From: an uncultured Christensenellaceae bacterium
Lineage (GTDB): Bacteria > Bacillota > Clostridia > Christensenellales > Borkfalkiaceae
Assembly: GCA_910586985.1 (NCBI GenBank)
Contig: CAJUKK010000007.1
Location: 62,001-126,000 of the forward strand
Direction of reading: 5' to 3'
DNA: 64,000 bases
The position numbers and the translations under genes were made by a program. Positions 17,283 through 25,166 of this stretch are shown here, piece by piece (positions within the stretch are counted from its first letter, which is position 1; every line of letters begins with the position of its first letter). The notes beneath the pieces were generated by a model that worked only from the letters and a program-made list of their open reading frames with translations, was not told where the DNA came from and made no database searches.

Positions 17283-18308
17283 TTACCATGTGATTGTCGG
17301 CGTATCCACGTTCACGCCGGACACCGCTATTTCCAAATTGGAAACGTCAAAACTCAAATCGATTTTCTTTGAACCCGATTCTATCTCCGCGCCGTTATAA
17401 CCTACACTATACACCGCACGGAGTACCGCCTGATTGTTGTCCGGCAACCGTTTATTGACGCACGTAATAAAATTGTTTACCATTTGTTCGTTCGTCCACT
17501 TCATCCCGCCGTTCGGCGTTATGAGCTCATAAACAAGTTCTTTCGTGCTTGTAAACGAAGAAGTAAACCGGTATGTGGAAACGTCAACGCCGTACATAAA
17601 TCCTGCCGTATTCGACGTGTTCCCCTTGCTCCAATAATTGCTGTTCAGTTCCAATACATAATCCGTTGTAACCTGCGGCGTAACCGTACCCACCGCATAA
17701 TTCGGCGTTGCAACCGCGGTATAAGTTGCCCCGTCGCCGAATGCAAGCGTTGTTGTGGCATTGCTTCCCTTCATCAAATTCAACTCCACCGATTCCACGC
17801 GTTTCACGTAATTGCAGGTGCAGCTTGCATGCGCTTCGCTATTCCTACGACTTGTAACCGAAATGATTATTTGTTCCCCGAATGCTTGCTTGCACTCCGC
17901 CGTTGCCGTAAGCGCACCATCCGACGAGGGTGTAAGCGTAACATAGTCCGAAACGTTCTTGCCTGCCGCCCAGCCGCTTTCATTTGCAAATGCAACCGCC
18001 CAATCCATCTGTTGATAGGTCGCGTCGCTCGGCGTTATCGTTGCCGTGAGCGTTACCGCACTCTCCGCAAGCGCCGATACGCCGTATGCCGCAAAATCCT
18101 CTTCCGTAATCATTGCGCTCATGAGGGAGATCCCCGTTCCTTCCGTTTCGGATAAAATGAACCCGCCTTGCGTTGAGTTGATCTTGTCGCACGTTGCAGG
18201 ATTATCTTGTTGGAACAATTTCACGCTCATGCCTATTAAACCGATAAACAGCACGGCTATAAGAGCAAAGGTTACGATCCATTTGATTTTATCGTTTCTC
18301 TTTTCCAT
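17283..18308 (-). CDS. Membrane-anchored Ig-like domain protein A (341 aa)
   Basis: One N-terminal membrane helix (about 10-30) precedes a Big-type Ig-like domain (SAVTLTATITPSDAT...YVTLTPSSDGALTATAECKQ...AFGEQIIISVTSR), then further beta-rich sequence. It is clearly paralogous to the next gene upstream: both share a VTLTATxxP start, a WA(N/A)GKxVxxYVTxTP central block and an FGEQI end. Exported adhesin or virion-surface roles are possible; no function is established. Confidence 0.6.
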   Translation of the reverse strand: MEKRNDKIKWIVTFALIAVLFIGLIGMSVKLFQQDNPATCDKINSTQGGFILSETEGTGISLMSAMITEEDFAAYGVSALAESAVTLTATITPSDATYQQMDWAVAFANESGWAAGKNVSDYVTLTPSSDGALTATAECKQAFGEQIIISVTSRRNSEAHASCTCNYVKRVESVELNLMKGSNATTTLAFGDGATYTAVATPNYAVGTVTPQVTTDYVLELNSNYWSKGNTSNTAGFMYGVDVSTYRFTSSFTSTKELVYELITPNGGMKWTNEQMVNNFITCVNKRLPDNNQAVLRAVYSVGYNGAEIESGSKKIDLSFDVSNLEIAVSGVNVDTPTITW

Positions 18309-18317
18309 ACACCCTCC

Positions 18318-19481
18318 TTAAAAAACCAAGGACTGCTTATCCATGTCTATTGCATTGATTGGCGACGCGTTAGTATACCCGTTCATATAGAACGTCGTAC
18401 TCTTTGTTACCGTGGAATACCTGCCCTTGACTGTTACGGTTAAATCGAATAAGTCCACGTTCGTATTGTAACAATAGCTATCGTCCGTCGTTCCTTTCTT
18501 GTTGAAACGGTTGATGATATCCGATACCGTTATAGCCTCATAAACGTTCCCTTCGATAATGTTACCGCGTCCGCTCTGAATGCTGTGCAAATCGAGATTA
18601 TCCACAAAGTATTTGATCCCGAAATACATTCCCTTTTCCGATACCGAATAGGAGTTGAATTTCTCGTAATTGCTTTCATAATCAGGCGATGTGATCGTGC
18701 AAAACTCCATGTAATTCGGATAACTTCCCGGCATACTTGCAGGGCTAACCGTCAACAGAGTGCAAGGGTTTTCCAACTTGTACGTTACCGTAAAGGTCTC
18801 CGCAATCGTATAAACGTTATCCTTCGTTTGCGTTAAATTTGCCTTCCCGCCCTTTGGGGTGCCGTTCTGATTGAGTTCCAAAGTTACGCCTGTTCGCCCG
18901 CCGAGATTACACGTTATGTCGCCGAATTTGAGAGCAACATCCGTGAGTTTCTGCGCATAATCCACGTTCACGCTTGCCGTCACTTCGGGATTATCTCGTG
19001 CCGTTGCCATTACCACGATCTGTTCTCCGAACGGCTGTAAATTTGAAAGCGTTACCGTCTTGCTCTCGGCATAACCGTCTCCGCCCGGCGTTACCGTAAC
19101 ATAGCTTGTAACCGATTTCCCATTTGCCCACGAGGACGAGGCGTTCTTCCATTTGATATCCCAATCCACGCCCGTGTTCTCCGCTGTGTTGTCCGGTTTT
19201 ACGGTTGCCGTGAGCGTAACGCTCTCCAATGCCTGCGCAACGGGCTCCGCAGAACGGACGGACGCAAGCGACATATTGTGCCCGACACTCTCGCTCACGA
19301 TCATGCTTTGAAAAGATTGCATCTGCGTTTGCTCTTCTTGCTTCTCGCCTTCTACTTTCTTTTTATCGAACCAACCGAGAATGATGCCGATAAGCAAAAC
19401 GCCTATAAGGATAAACGCGATAAGCGTTAAAATCCATTTCACGGTATCCGCCGTTTTGTGTTGCTGTAATTCGTTGTTCAT
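18318..19481 (-). CDS. Membrane-anchored Ig-like domain protein B (387 aa)
   Basis: A cytoplasmic start (MNNELQQHK), one membrane helix (about 13-37), a charged linker, then the same Ig-like module as protein A (SVTLTATVKPDN, SWANGKSVTSYVTVTP, LQPFGEQIVVMATARDNPEV) followed by a divergent C-terminal domain. It is the first gene after the terminator at 19502-19550. Tandem paralogues with a shared N-terminal half and different C-terminal halves suggest duplication and diversification of a surface protein. Confidence 0.6.
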   Translation of the reverse strand: MNNELQQHKTADTVKWILTLIAFILIGVLLIGIILGWFDKKKVEGEKQEEQTQMQSFQSMIVSESVGHNMSLASVRSAEPVAQALESVTLTATVKPDNTAENTGVDWDIKWKNASSSWANGKSVTSYVTVTPGGDGYAESKTVTLSNLQPFGEQIVVMATARDNPEVTASVNVDYAQKLTDVALKFGDITCNLGGRTGVTLELNQNGTPKGGKANLTQTKDNVYTIAETFTVTYKLENPCTLLTVSPASMPGSYPNYMEFCTITSPDYESNYEKFNSYSVSEKGMYFGIKYFVDNLDLHSIQSGRGNIIEGNVYEAITVSDIINRFNKKGTTDDSYCYNTNVDLFDLTVTVKGRYSTVTKSTTFYMNGYTNASPINAIDMDKQSLVF

Positions 19482-19501
19482 TGATTTCCCTCCGAAATTA
19501 A

Positions 19502-19550
19502 TAAAAAAAATTTTGGCGGCTTACAACGTTTTCCCGCCGCAAGCCGCCGT
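19502..19550 (-). terminator. Terminator separating small soluble genes from exported-protein genes
   Basis: On the minus strand GGCGGCTT (19548-19541) pairs with AAGCCGCC (19522-19515) and is followed by AAAATTTTTTTTA. It lies directly downstream of the 115-aa gene, so it should lower transcription of the membrane-protein genes relative to the 109- and 115-aa genes. Confidence 0.75.
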
Positions 19551-19563
19551 GCTTTTCTGCTCC

Positions 19564-19911
19564 TTAACGGAGCAGCATATTGAGCAGCGTCTTATCCGAA
19601 TCGCGATAAGGTTTTACCTTGCATTCGTACACGTCGCCCGTTGCCTCGTCCACGGTCTTTACGCCATAGGTATTGCCCTTCACGACTCTTCCCGTGCTCT
19701 CGTCCTTGATCTCGTAAGGCGTAAGCGTGAGTTCCGCTTTCATCTCCTTGCCGAACACGATATCCAGCACGGTATATCCGCCTTTATCGGGCGGGATAAT
19801 CATGACCCTTACTTCCTTCCCTCGCACTTCCCCTTTGATAAAGTAGGAAAAATACGTCTTACCGTCCTTCTCGAACGTATCACGTTCTACGAAAATATTC
19901 TTTTCTGCCAT
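19564..19911 (-). CDS. Small beta-rich protein (115 aa), possible ssDNA-binding protein
   Basis: The soluble, charged, strand-rich protein has several YF/FS/YT aromatic pairs and ends KPYRDSDKTLLNMLLR. Its size, lack of membrane segment, location before a terminator and linkage to an HUH Rep would fit a single-strand binding protein like gpV of filamentous phages, but I see no diagnostic motif. It is conserved-looking yet unknown. The ribosome site is AGGAGG. Confidence 0.55.
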   Translation of the reverse strand: MAEKNIFVERDTFEKDGKTYFSYFIKGEVRGKEVRVMIIPPDKGGYTVLDIVFGKEMKAELTLTPYEIKDESTGRVVKGNTYGVKTVDEATGDVYECKVKPYRDSDKTLLNMLLR

Positions 19912-19929
19912 CTTAAATCCTCCTGTTTT

Positions 19930-20259
19930 TTACGCCGCGTCTTTCGGCTTGCCTTTGATCTTCGAGATTGCTCTCGCTTCCTCGGGACTCTTCCCTTCCA
20001 AAAGCGCCTTCTTGTACTTGTACATTCCGGCATGATCGCTCTGGCAAAGCAGATATCCCGAACGGATACCCTTGTCGTATTCCGTAAGTTCCTGTCCTTC
20101 CTTCGGACCGTAGGTATGCACCTTCGATCTGCGATCCTTCGCGTACCCTTCGGCGCGCTTCGAAGGTTTCATCCAACGGCGTTCGTTGTAGTTGCGGTGT
20201 CCCGATGTGGGAGCTTCGGGCGCCGCGGGCGTTGCCGTAGGCTTGTTTTTGTCTGCCAT
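19930..20259 (-). CDS. Small basic protein (109 aa)
   Basis: The N-terminus is low-complexity (Ala/Pro/Thr). The middle is Lys/Arg-rich (RRWMKPSKRAEGYAKDRRSK), and a helical C-terminus follows with an EGKSPEEARAISKIKG motif. The basic composition suggests nucleic-acid binding. It is first in the minus-strand structural operon, with an AGGAGTGA site. A 361-base leader without an obvious gene precedes it. Function unknown. Confidence 0.55.
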   Translation of the reverse strand: MADKNKPTATPAAPEAPTSGHRNYNERRWMKPSKRAEGYAKDRRSKVHTYGPKEGQELTEYDKGIRSGYLLCQSDHAGMYKYKKALLEGKSPEEARAISKIKGKPKDAA

Positions 20260-20580
20260 AATTCACTCCTAATTTTGGATTCGCGCTTTATAGCCTCGCT
20301 TGGCTTTGAGAAGAATCACACGCTTTCTCCGCTTTCATGCGGTGCGTACTTCTCTATGAAGTTGTAGTTTTGTAAACCGTGCGTTTTGTGTTTCGGACTT
20401 ACCGTCCATTGCGATTAAGGAAGGCGCCTTTCCGTGTTATCGCCGATTTGCTTTCCGCTTTCGGTTACGCACCTATCGTACACTTTTTTCCCGCCGAAAA
20501 CCAGAAACATTTTCCCGAAGGTTTCCTCTACTTTCCCCTCGACTTTCACTAATTTTCAAGCATTTTTCCAAACTCATATA
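20260..20580 (-). other. Leader region with three tiny overlapping reading frames
   Basis: No gene over 32 codons lies here. On the minus strand three consecutive short frames occur: 20510-20415 (31 aa, AGAGG about 12 bases before ATG), 20409-20335 (24 aa, no ribosome site) and 20338-20288 (16 aa, ATGA-coupled to the previous). A weak TATAAA at about 20289-20294 could serve the 109-aa gene. Whether any frame is translated is uncertain. Confidence 0.25.
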
Positions 20581-20581
20581 T

Positions 20582-20610
20582 AAAAAAGAAAGCCCCGATT
20601 TCTCGGAGCT
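20582..20610 (-). terminator. Terminator of the regulator operon
   Basis: On the minus strand AGCTCCGA (20610-20603) pairs with TCGGGGCT (20598-20591) through seven Watson-Crick pairs and one wobble, with a GAAA loop and a TTCTTTTTT tail. It closes the 111/101/80-aa gene unit before the leader of the next operon. Confidence 0.8.
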
Positions 20611-20620
20611 CTTCTGATTT

Positions 20621-20863
20621 TCAGTCTATGTATGTTCTTGAAAACATCGTCGTGGGAAGCCGTTTCCCATCCATTCGCTTTCTTTCGCGGAACACTTTTT
20701 CATAATCTGCATCGCGTTTTCTCGTGCGGCTGAAATACGTATCGCGACTACATAATTCCGCCGACTCCACGCCGTTGTCGTTCACGTCGATTGCCTGCAC
20801 GACAATAAAAAATCTCGTTCTGTAAGCATTCGTCGCTTCAAGCAACAATTCTTCAAAGCTCAT
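20621..20863 (-). CDS. Hypothetical small protein (80 aa)
   Basis: A soluble basic protein that overlaps the upstream sigma-like gene by four bases and is followed closely by a terminator. It has Arg/Lys-rich helices in its second half (RDTYFSRTRKRDADYEK). Unknown family; the operon with two regulators suggests a regulatory or DNA-binding role. Confidence 0.5.
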   Translation of the reverse strand: MSFEELLLEATNAYRTRFFIVVQAIDVNDNGVESAELCSRDTYFSRTRKRDADYEKVFRERKRMDGKRLPTTMFSRTYID

Positions 20864-21165
20864 ACTTTTACCTCCTTTAATTTTGTCTGCAAAAACAGCA
20901 GCAGTTTTTTGTGTTGCATTTGAACGTATTCGGGGGTATAACCAAGCTCTACGGAAAACGCTTCCTGCGTGTTCCCGCGTATGTAAAGCCCCGTGTACAA
21001 ATCAAATAATTTCGGCGGTGCGGTTTTTACCGCTTCGTTATACATTTTAGCTTTTTCCAATATGCTATTCGTCCCTACGATCTGCGTAACCGCATCGAAA
21101 TATTCCTTTCGCGTGTAATAATACCGAATTGCCCGTAAATCCTCTCTTATCTGTTTTAAGGTCAT
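20860..21165 (-). CDS. Sigma-70 region 4-like small regulator (101 aa)
   Basis: The C-terminal half (YIRGNTQEAFSVELGYTPEYVQMQHKKLLLFL) has the helix-turn-helix rhythm of sigma region 4 or phage ArpU-like late regulators; the N-terminal half is helical. No promoter-binding region 2 is present. It could activate the structural operon downstream. It overlaps both neighbours by four bases. Confidence 0.55.
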   Translation of the reverse strand: MTLKQIREDLRAIRYYYTRKEYFDAVTQIVGTNSILEKAKMYNEAVKTAPPKLFDLYTGLYIRGNTQEAFSVELGYTPEYVQMQHKKLLLFLQTKLKEVKV

Positions 21166-21497
21166 CTTCTCTTGCCTCCCTCGCTGAAACCGTACCTTTC
21201 AATAATTTCCTCCATCGTTTGCTTTTCCTCGCCCGTAAGCGTATCGGCTACCTTTCGTAAAAGCTGAGTTTGTTTACAAGTTAGGCATTGCTGAATTAAC
21301 CGAAACCCTTTTGATACATAAATACCGCCTCCTTTGCCTTGCTGAGTGTAAATCGGAAATTCAAGCGAGAGGATCTGAACGTCGTATTCAACGGTGCGTT
21401 TACTTACCCCGAACTCGAAAGCAAGGTTTGCCCGCGTATCATATCCTCGCAGGCATAACACTTCAAGCATTGCTTTTCGACGTTCTCTCGCCGTCAC
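21162..21497 (-). CDS. HTH transcriptional regulator (111 aa)
   Basis: It starts at GTG (21497-21495) behind GGGAGGTGA. The N-terminal winged-helix segment RANLAFEFGVSKRTVEYDVQILS followed by a GGGIYVSKGF wing is like DeoR/HTH_11 domains. The C-terminus has two cysteines (CLTCKQ). As the outermost gene of the regulator unit it probably controls the element. An inverted repeat just upstream (21544-21567) could be its operator. Confidence 0.65.
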   Translation of the reverse strand: MTARERRKAMLEVLCLRGYDTRANLAFEFGVSKRTVEYDVQILSLEFPIYTQQGKGGGIYVSKGFRLIQQCLTCKQTQLLRKVADTLTGEEKQTMEEIIERYGFSEGGKRR

Positions 21498-21543
21498 TCC
21501 CGATTCACCTCCCTTACCATCGTTGACGGTAGTTTACTCTATA

Positions 21544-21567
21544 AAGTCGCAAGCAACTTTGCGACTT
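21544..21567. promoter_or_regulatory. Inverted repeat upstream of the HTH gene
   Basis: AAGTCGCAA (21544-21552) and TTGCGACTT (21559-21567) form a perfect 9-bp dyad with a 6-base centre, 47 bases before the HTH start. A TATAAT on the minus strand (21589-21584) is near. An operator is likely but untested; it could also be a hairpin in the leader. Confidence 0.45.
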
Positions 21568-21589
21568 ATAAAAAATAATTTTGATTATA

Positions 21590-21635
21590 TAAAAAAAGCT
21601 TCAACAATTTAGATTTCATTTGTCGAAGCCTTTTA
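21590..21635 (-). terminator. Terminator of the nag operon, near the element edge
   Basis: GCTTCGACAA (minus, 21629-21620) pairs with TTGTTGAAGC (21607-21598), with one wobble, and is followed on the minus strand by seven T residues. It ends the chromosomal PIG-L/ROK/nagB unit; the plus-strand side also carries a CCTTTT tail. Confidence 0.75.
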
Positions 21636-21663
21636 TCATTTGTAAAATTTTTAGTTGTACTAT

Positions 21664-22494
21664 CTACCACTGAAGTGTTCTAATTTTATTTCTAACATTT
21701 TTTTGAAAACGACTAATAAACCCATCGACATAATCTGCAATATCAAGCGATATGTCTTTGATGAGCGGCGTTAAATCCATCGCGTAGTTGAGCATGTTAA
21801 AAGTGTCGCAAGCATGACTTTCGGAAAATGTCGCGTTTGCAAGCCTTCTCCCCTCTGCCGCTAAGTCGTAACGCTTTCCGCCTGCTATCTGAGAATCAAA
21901 TACGCTTGAAAGCGCACGGGATAAGTTCGGGTGCGCACTACAATCGAGATATACCTTCTCGTCGTCATTCAACCAATCGAGATTCCGCCATACTTCGCAA
22001 CCGTACACCTTTTCGGGTTGTTCGTCCGCGTTCAGTTCGCGCAACGCCAAGATAGCTTTCAATGCCGTTGCCACGTGCGTTTCGTGTTTATCGGCAAAAT
22101 TATGGAGATAGACATATTTCGGTTTCGTCGCTTTGAGTATATCTACAAGCTCTTTGATGATTTCTTTATCGTTTTTGTTCTTAACCTGTTTAGACGGGTG
22201 TCCAAGCAAATACAGTGCGCCATACTCTCCAAGCATTCCCGCTTTTTTCTGCTCCTCAATCCGAATGGCTTTCATCTGTTCATCGGTATAATCCGCATAA
22301 AGTCCGCTTCTCGGACTGCCCGCGCCGTCCGTTACCACCACGCCGCAGAACCACTTATCTCTTTTTCCGAAACACTCCGCAATCGGCGCATACGCCATAA
22401 ATTCGATATCGTCCTGATGCGCCGCGATGCAAAGGTGCGTCGTGCGCACTAACGCTTGCTTCTCTTCCGTCCCGTCGGGGATATATACTAACAC
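21664..22494 (-). CDS. PIG-L family deacetylase
   Basis: The 276-residue protein has the zinc-binding AHQDDIEF motif (HxDDxE, near residue 27) and a downstream HETHV histidine pair, the hallmark of LmbE/PIG-L N-acetylglucosamine deacetylases. It starts at GTG (22494), overlapping the kinase stop by seven bases. As part of an operon with NagB and a ROK sugar kinase but no NagA, it may remove the acetyl group from GlcNAc, a GlcNAc oligomer or the 6-phosphate. Archaeal chitin pathways use a PIG-L enzyme in that way; here the substrate is inferred only from context. Confidence 0.8.
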   Translation of the reverse strand: MLVYIPDGTEEKQALVRTTHLCIAAHQDDIEFMAYAPIAECFGKRDKWFCGVVVTDGAGSPRSGLYADYTDEQMKAIRIEEQKKAGMLGEYGALYLLGHPSKQVKNKNDKEIIKELVDILKATKPKYVYLHNFADKHETHVATALKAILALRELNADEQPEKVYGCEVWRNLDWLNDDEKVYLDCSAHPNLSRALSSVFDSQIAGGKRYDLAAEGRRLANATFSESHACDTFNMLNYAMDLTPLIKDISLDIADYVDGFISRFQKNVRNKIRTLQW

Positions 22495-23450
22495 TCCGCT
22501 TTCCTCCTTGCGTATTCTGCCGCCCCGTAAATGCCCGCATCGTTACCGAGCGTTGCCGTAACAATTTGTACGGACGCAGAAAAACTTCCTCCCATTTTTT
22601 CCCGATTTACGATTTCCTGTAACGGTTTCGTAATCGTTTCTCCTTCCGCTGAAATACCGCCGCCCAAAATGACAGCCTCGGGGCGAAACGCATTCACGGC
22701 GTTCGTAATGCCCGCAGCCAAATATTTTATGTAACGATCCAAAACGGATTTCGCCGTTCTGTCTCCAAGCCGTAGCCCGTCGAAAACAGTTTTACCGTTT
22801 ATGTTCTCGGTGTTTCCGTTACAAATTCGCCATAGTTCGCTTTCGGGGTGAATTATCATTGCCTTTTGAGTTTGGTGTATCAATGCTCTTGCCGACGCAT
22901 ACCGTTCAAAACATCCCCGCCTTCCGCAAGTACATTTTTCGCCGCCAAATTTGATGACCTCGTGCCCCAGCTCGCCTCCCGCGCCTTGGTTTCCCTCGAA
23001 AATCTTACCGTCAAAAACAATTCCGCTTCCGATCCCCGTGCCGATCGTAATCATAACGGCAGAATGATATTGCTTGCCTGCACCGTATTCATACTCTCCG
23101 AGCGCAGCAGCGTTGGCATCGTTTAATATACAGCACGGTTTTTTCAGTTTGTTTTTTATCAACTCTCCCAAAGGAACGTTCTGCCAATTATAATTCGTCC
23201 AACTAACGACAACCCCTTTTGCGCTGTCAATAATCCCCGGCGAGCCGATCCCGACAGCCGCAACCTCTTGCATAGTCACACCGCTCTTTTGAACGACCTC
23301 TTTTACAAGCATAACGAGCCGTTCCGCCGTTTCTTCCGCAGAACAATCCCTTTCTGTTTTACAACGGCTGACACCGTATAATTGTTCGTCGCGCAACACG
23401 GCGCATTTTGCGCTCATACCGCCGATATCGATTCCGACGTAACAACTCAT
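22488..23450 (-). CDS. ROK family sugar kinase
   Basis: The N-terminal ATP-binding DIGGMSAK, the LNDANAAALGE catalytic segment, the glycine-rich IGTGIGSGIV loop and the zinc-binding CTCGRRGCFE cluster are all present, giving a complete 320-residue ROK kinase. The operon suggests phosphorylation of GlcNAc or glucosamine to the 6-phosphate for NagB, though glucose is possible for this family. It overlaps nagB by four bases (ATGA). Confidence 0.88.
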   Translation of the reverse strand: MSCYVGIDIGGMSAKCAVLRDEQLYGVSRCKTERDCSAEETAERLVMLVKEVVQKSGVTMQEVAAVGIGSPGIIDSAKGVVVSWTNYNWQNVPLGELIKNKLKKPCCILNDANAAALGEYEYGAGKQYHSAVMITIGTGIGSGIVFDGKIFEGNQGAGGELGHEVIKFGGEKCTCGRRGCFERYASARALIHQTQKAMIIHPESELWRICNGNTENINGKTVFDGLRLGDRTAKSVLDRYIKYLAAGITNAVNAFRPEAVILGGGISAEGETITKPLQEIVNREKMGGSFSASVQIVTATLGNDAGIYGAAEYARRKAEC

Positions 23451-24169
23451 AACTTACTCGCCGCCTCGCTGTCTGCTATTAAAATACAGTTCGGATGCAA
23501 CTGCAACACGCTTGCGGGAACTTCTTCCGTTACCTCACCGCACACCGTTTTATATACCGCGTCCGCCTTATTTACTCCGCTTGCTAAAATGAGAATCTGC
23601 TTTGCATGCATGATCTGCTTGATTCCCATGGTAAACGCCTTTCTCGGCACTTCGGAAATATCGTCGAATAATCTTGCGTTATCCTTAATTGTGTTCTCTG
23701 TTAAATCAACGACGTGCGTCTTGCTCCCGAACGGCGTAAACGGCTCATTAAATGCGATATGCCCGTTACGCCCCAAGCCCAAAAGCTGAATGTCGCGCGG
23801 CATTTCCGAGAGTAATTTATTGTACCTTGCACACTCCTCTGCTTCATTCTGCGCTGTGCCGTTCTCAATATAGGTGTTACTCTCTTCGATATCCAAATAG
23901 CGAAATAAATTCTCGCGCATGAAGTAGGCATAGCTCTGCGGGTGAGATTTCGGCAAGCCTTGATACTCGTCCAAGTTCACCGTTCTGATATGCTGATAGC
24001 TTGTCCCATTCTCTTTATAATCTTCGATTATGCAGCGATACAGTCCCAGCGGCGTAGTTCCCGTCGCCAACCCCAACACCGCATAAGGATTGCTTTTGAC
24101 AATATCTTTTATCACATGAAACGCCTTCGCGCTCATCTCTTCGCCATCTTTTGTTTTAATCAGTTTCAT
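23447..24169 (-). CDS. nagB: Glucosamine-6-phosphate deaminase
   Basis: The 240-residue protein contains the conserved LATGTTPLGLY phosphate loop, NLDEYQGL and LGRNGHIAFNEP active-site segments of NagB. It converts glucosamine-6-phosphate to fructose-6-phosphate and ammonia, feeding amino sugars into glycolysis. It follows the transporter genes with an 86-base gap. Confidence 0.93.
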   Translation of the reverse strand: MKLIKTKDGEEMSAKAFHVIKDIVKSNPYAVLGLATGTTPLGLYRCIIEDYKENGTSYQHIRTVNLDEYQGLPKSHPQSYAYFMRENLFRYLDIEESNTYIENGTAQNEAEECARYNKLLSEMPRDIQLLGLGRNGHIAFNEPFTPFGSKTHVVDLTENTIKDNARLFDDISEVPRKAFTMGIKQIMHAKQILILASGVNKADAVYKTVCGEVTEEVPASVLQLHPNCILIADSEAASKL

Positions 24170-24255
24170 TTTTTTCTCCGAATAACCAATAAAATTTTAT
24201 GCCGTAATGCAAAAATACACTACGGCACTAAATAAGGGGGAAATGTATGAGCAAA

Positions 24256-25155
24256 TTATTCCTTTACGCCACCGATAACCATTCCTTTTTCAAAATGTTT
24301 TTGTAAAAAGGGATATGCTATAATCAGAGGAAGGCTTGCAATCACGACTGCCGCCATACGAATGCCGGGGAGGAATACCGAAATGGGAAGCAAACTTCCC
24401 GTAGAGATCCCGCTGCGGTTATCGTACAGCAAAATATCCCGCATAATGAGCTGCAAGGGATAGAGTTCCTGATGCTCCGCCGTCAAAAATAGAGAGGCGT
24501 TCGCCCATGAATTCCACTGTGCAACGAAATTAAAAAGTGCAACGACCACAATAAAAGGAACACACAGAGGTACTATAATTTGAACCATCACGCGCACGGG
24601 ACCTGCTCCGTCGATTTCTGCCGCCTCGCGAATGGAATCGGGAATCGCCATCATACCCGTGCGGAGCATAACGATATTGAGCGCGTTGCAGCAGGTAGGC
24701 AGAATCATTGCCCACGGCGTATTAACAAGACCCAATCCATGCACCACAATATAGAACGGTACCATACCGCCGTTAAAAAACATTGTAACAAGGATAAAAA
24801 ACAGAATCGGACGTTTGAAGAGCATTCCCTTACGACAAAGCGCATATGACGCCATAATGGATATTACAAGACCTAAAATGACCGAAGCTGAAGTATAGAG
24901 TATGGTATTGAGATAACTGCGCCAGAAATATTCGTTGCGGAAAAGCATTTCATATGCCTGCACGGAAAAATCACCGTCTACAGGCCAAAACAGAAACCCC
25001 TTGTAGGAAACGAATTTCATCGGATTGCTCAACGAAGCCATCAGAACGTGAATTACGGGAAGAACACATAAAATCGCAATGAGCGCAAGAATTCCGTAGA
25101 GAATTACCATGCGTATGATTGTGCCCGTTGAATATTTCTTTTTCCTCTTTTCCAT
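24256..25155 (-). CDS. Sugar ABC transporter permease, LplC/YtcP type
   Basis: Six membrane segments are evident, and the EAA loop EAAEIDGAGPVRVMVQIIVPL that contacts the ATPase is intact. The 299-residue length and ending (KHFEKGMVIGGVKE) are typical of LplC/YtcP/AraQ-type carbohydrate permeases. It pairs with the next permease. No ATPase gene is in the operon, so a shared MsmX-like ATPase encoded elsewhere is likely. Confidence 0.92.
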   Translation of the reverse strand: MEKRKKKYSTGTIIRMVILYGILALIAILCVLPVIHVLMASLSNPMKFVSYKGFLFWPVDGDFSVQAYEMLFRNEYFWRSYLNTILYTSASVILGLVISIMASYALCRKGMLFKRPILFFILVTMFFNGGMVPFYIVVHGLGLVNTPWAMILPTCCNALNIVMLRTGMMAIPDSIREAAEIDGAGPVRVMVQIIVPLCVPFIVVVALFNFVAQWNSWANASLFLTAEHQELYPLQLIMRDILLYDNRSGISTGSLLPISVFLPGIRMAAVVIASLPLIIAYPFLQKHFEKGMVIGGVKE

Positions 25156-25166
25156 ATTCCACCTCC

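Larger units (their letters stand above)
1..21640. mobile_element. Mobile element with rolling-circle module, left end outside window
   Basis: ArdA, an orphan methyltransferase, PcfK/PcfJ homologues, an HUH Rep with an origin-like hairpin pair, an AbiH-type defence gene and many short overlapping unknown genes occur together here and nowhere else in the window. Plus-strand genes (1-9.1 kb) and minus-strand genes (10.7-21.5 kb) converge near 9.1-10.7 kb. The right edge is placed between the HTH gene ending at 21497 and the terminator at 21590-21635 that closes the chromosomal nag operon. No integrase, relaxase or att repeat could be assigned because the left end is missing. It could be an integrated plasmid, an integrative conjugative element carrying a phage-like cassette, or a prophage; the exact right boundary is inferred. 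Confidence 0.6.

Noticed and set aside
23447..24169. Defective NagB because of GRNGHI instead of GNDGHI
   Set aside because: GxNGHI-type loops occur in Firmicutes NagB proteins, so the enzyme is likely active.
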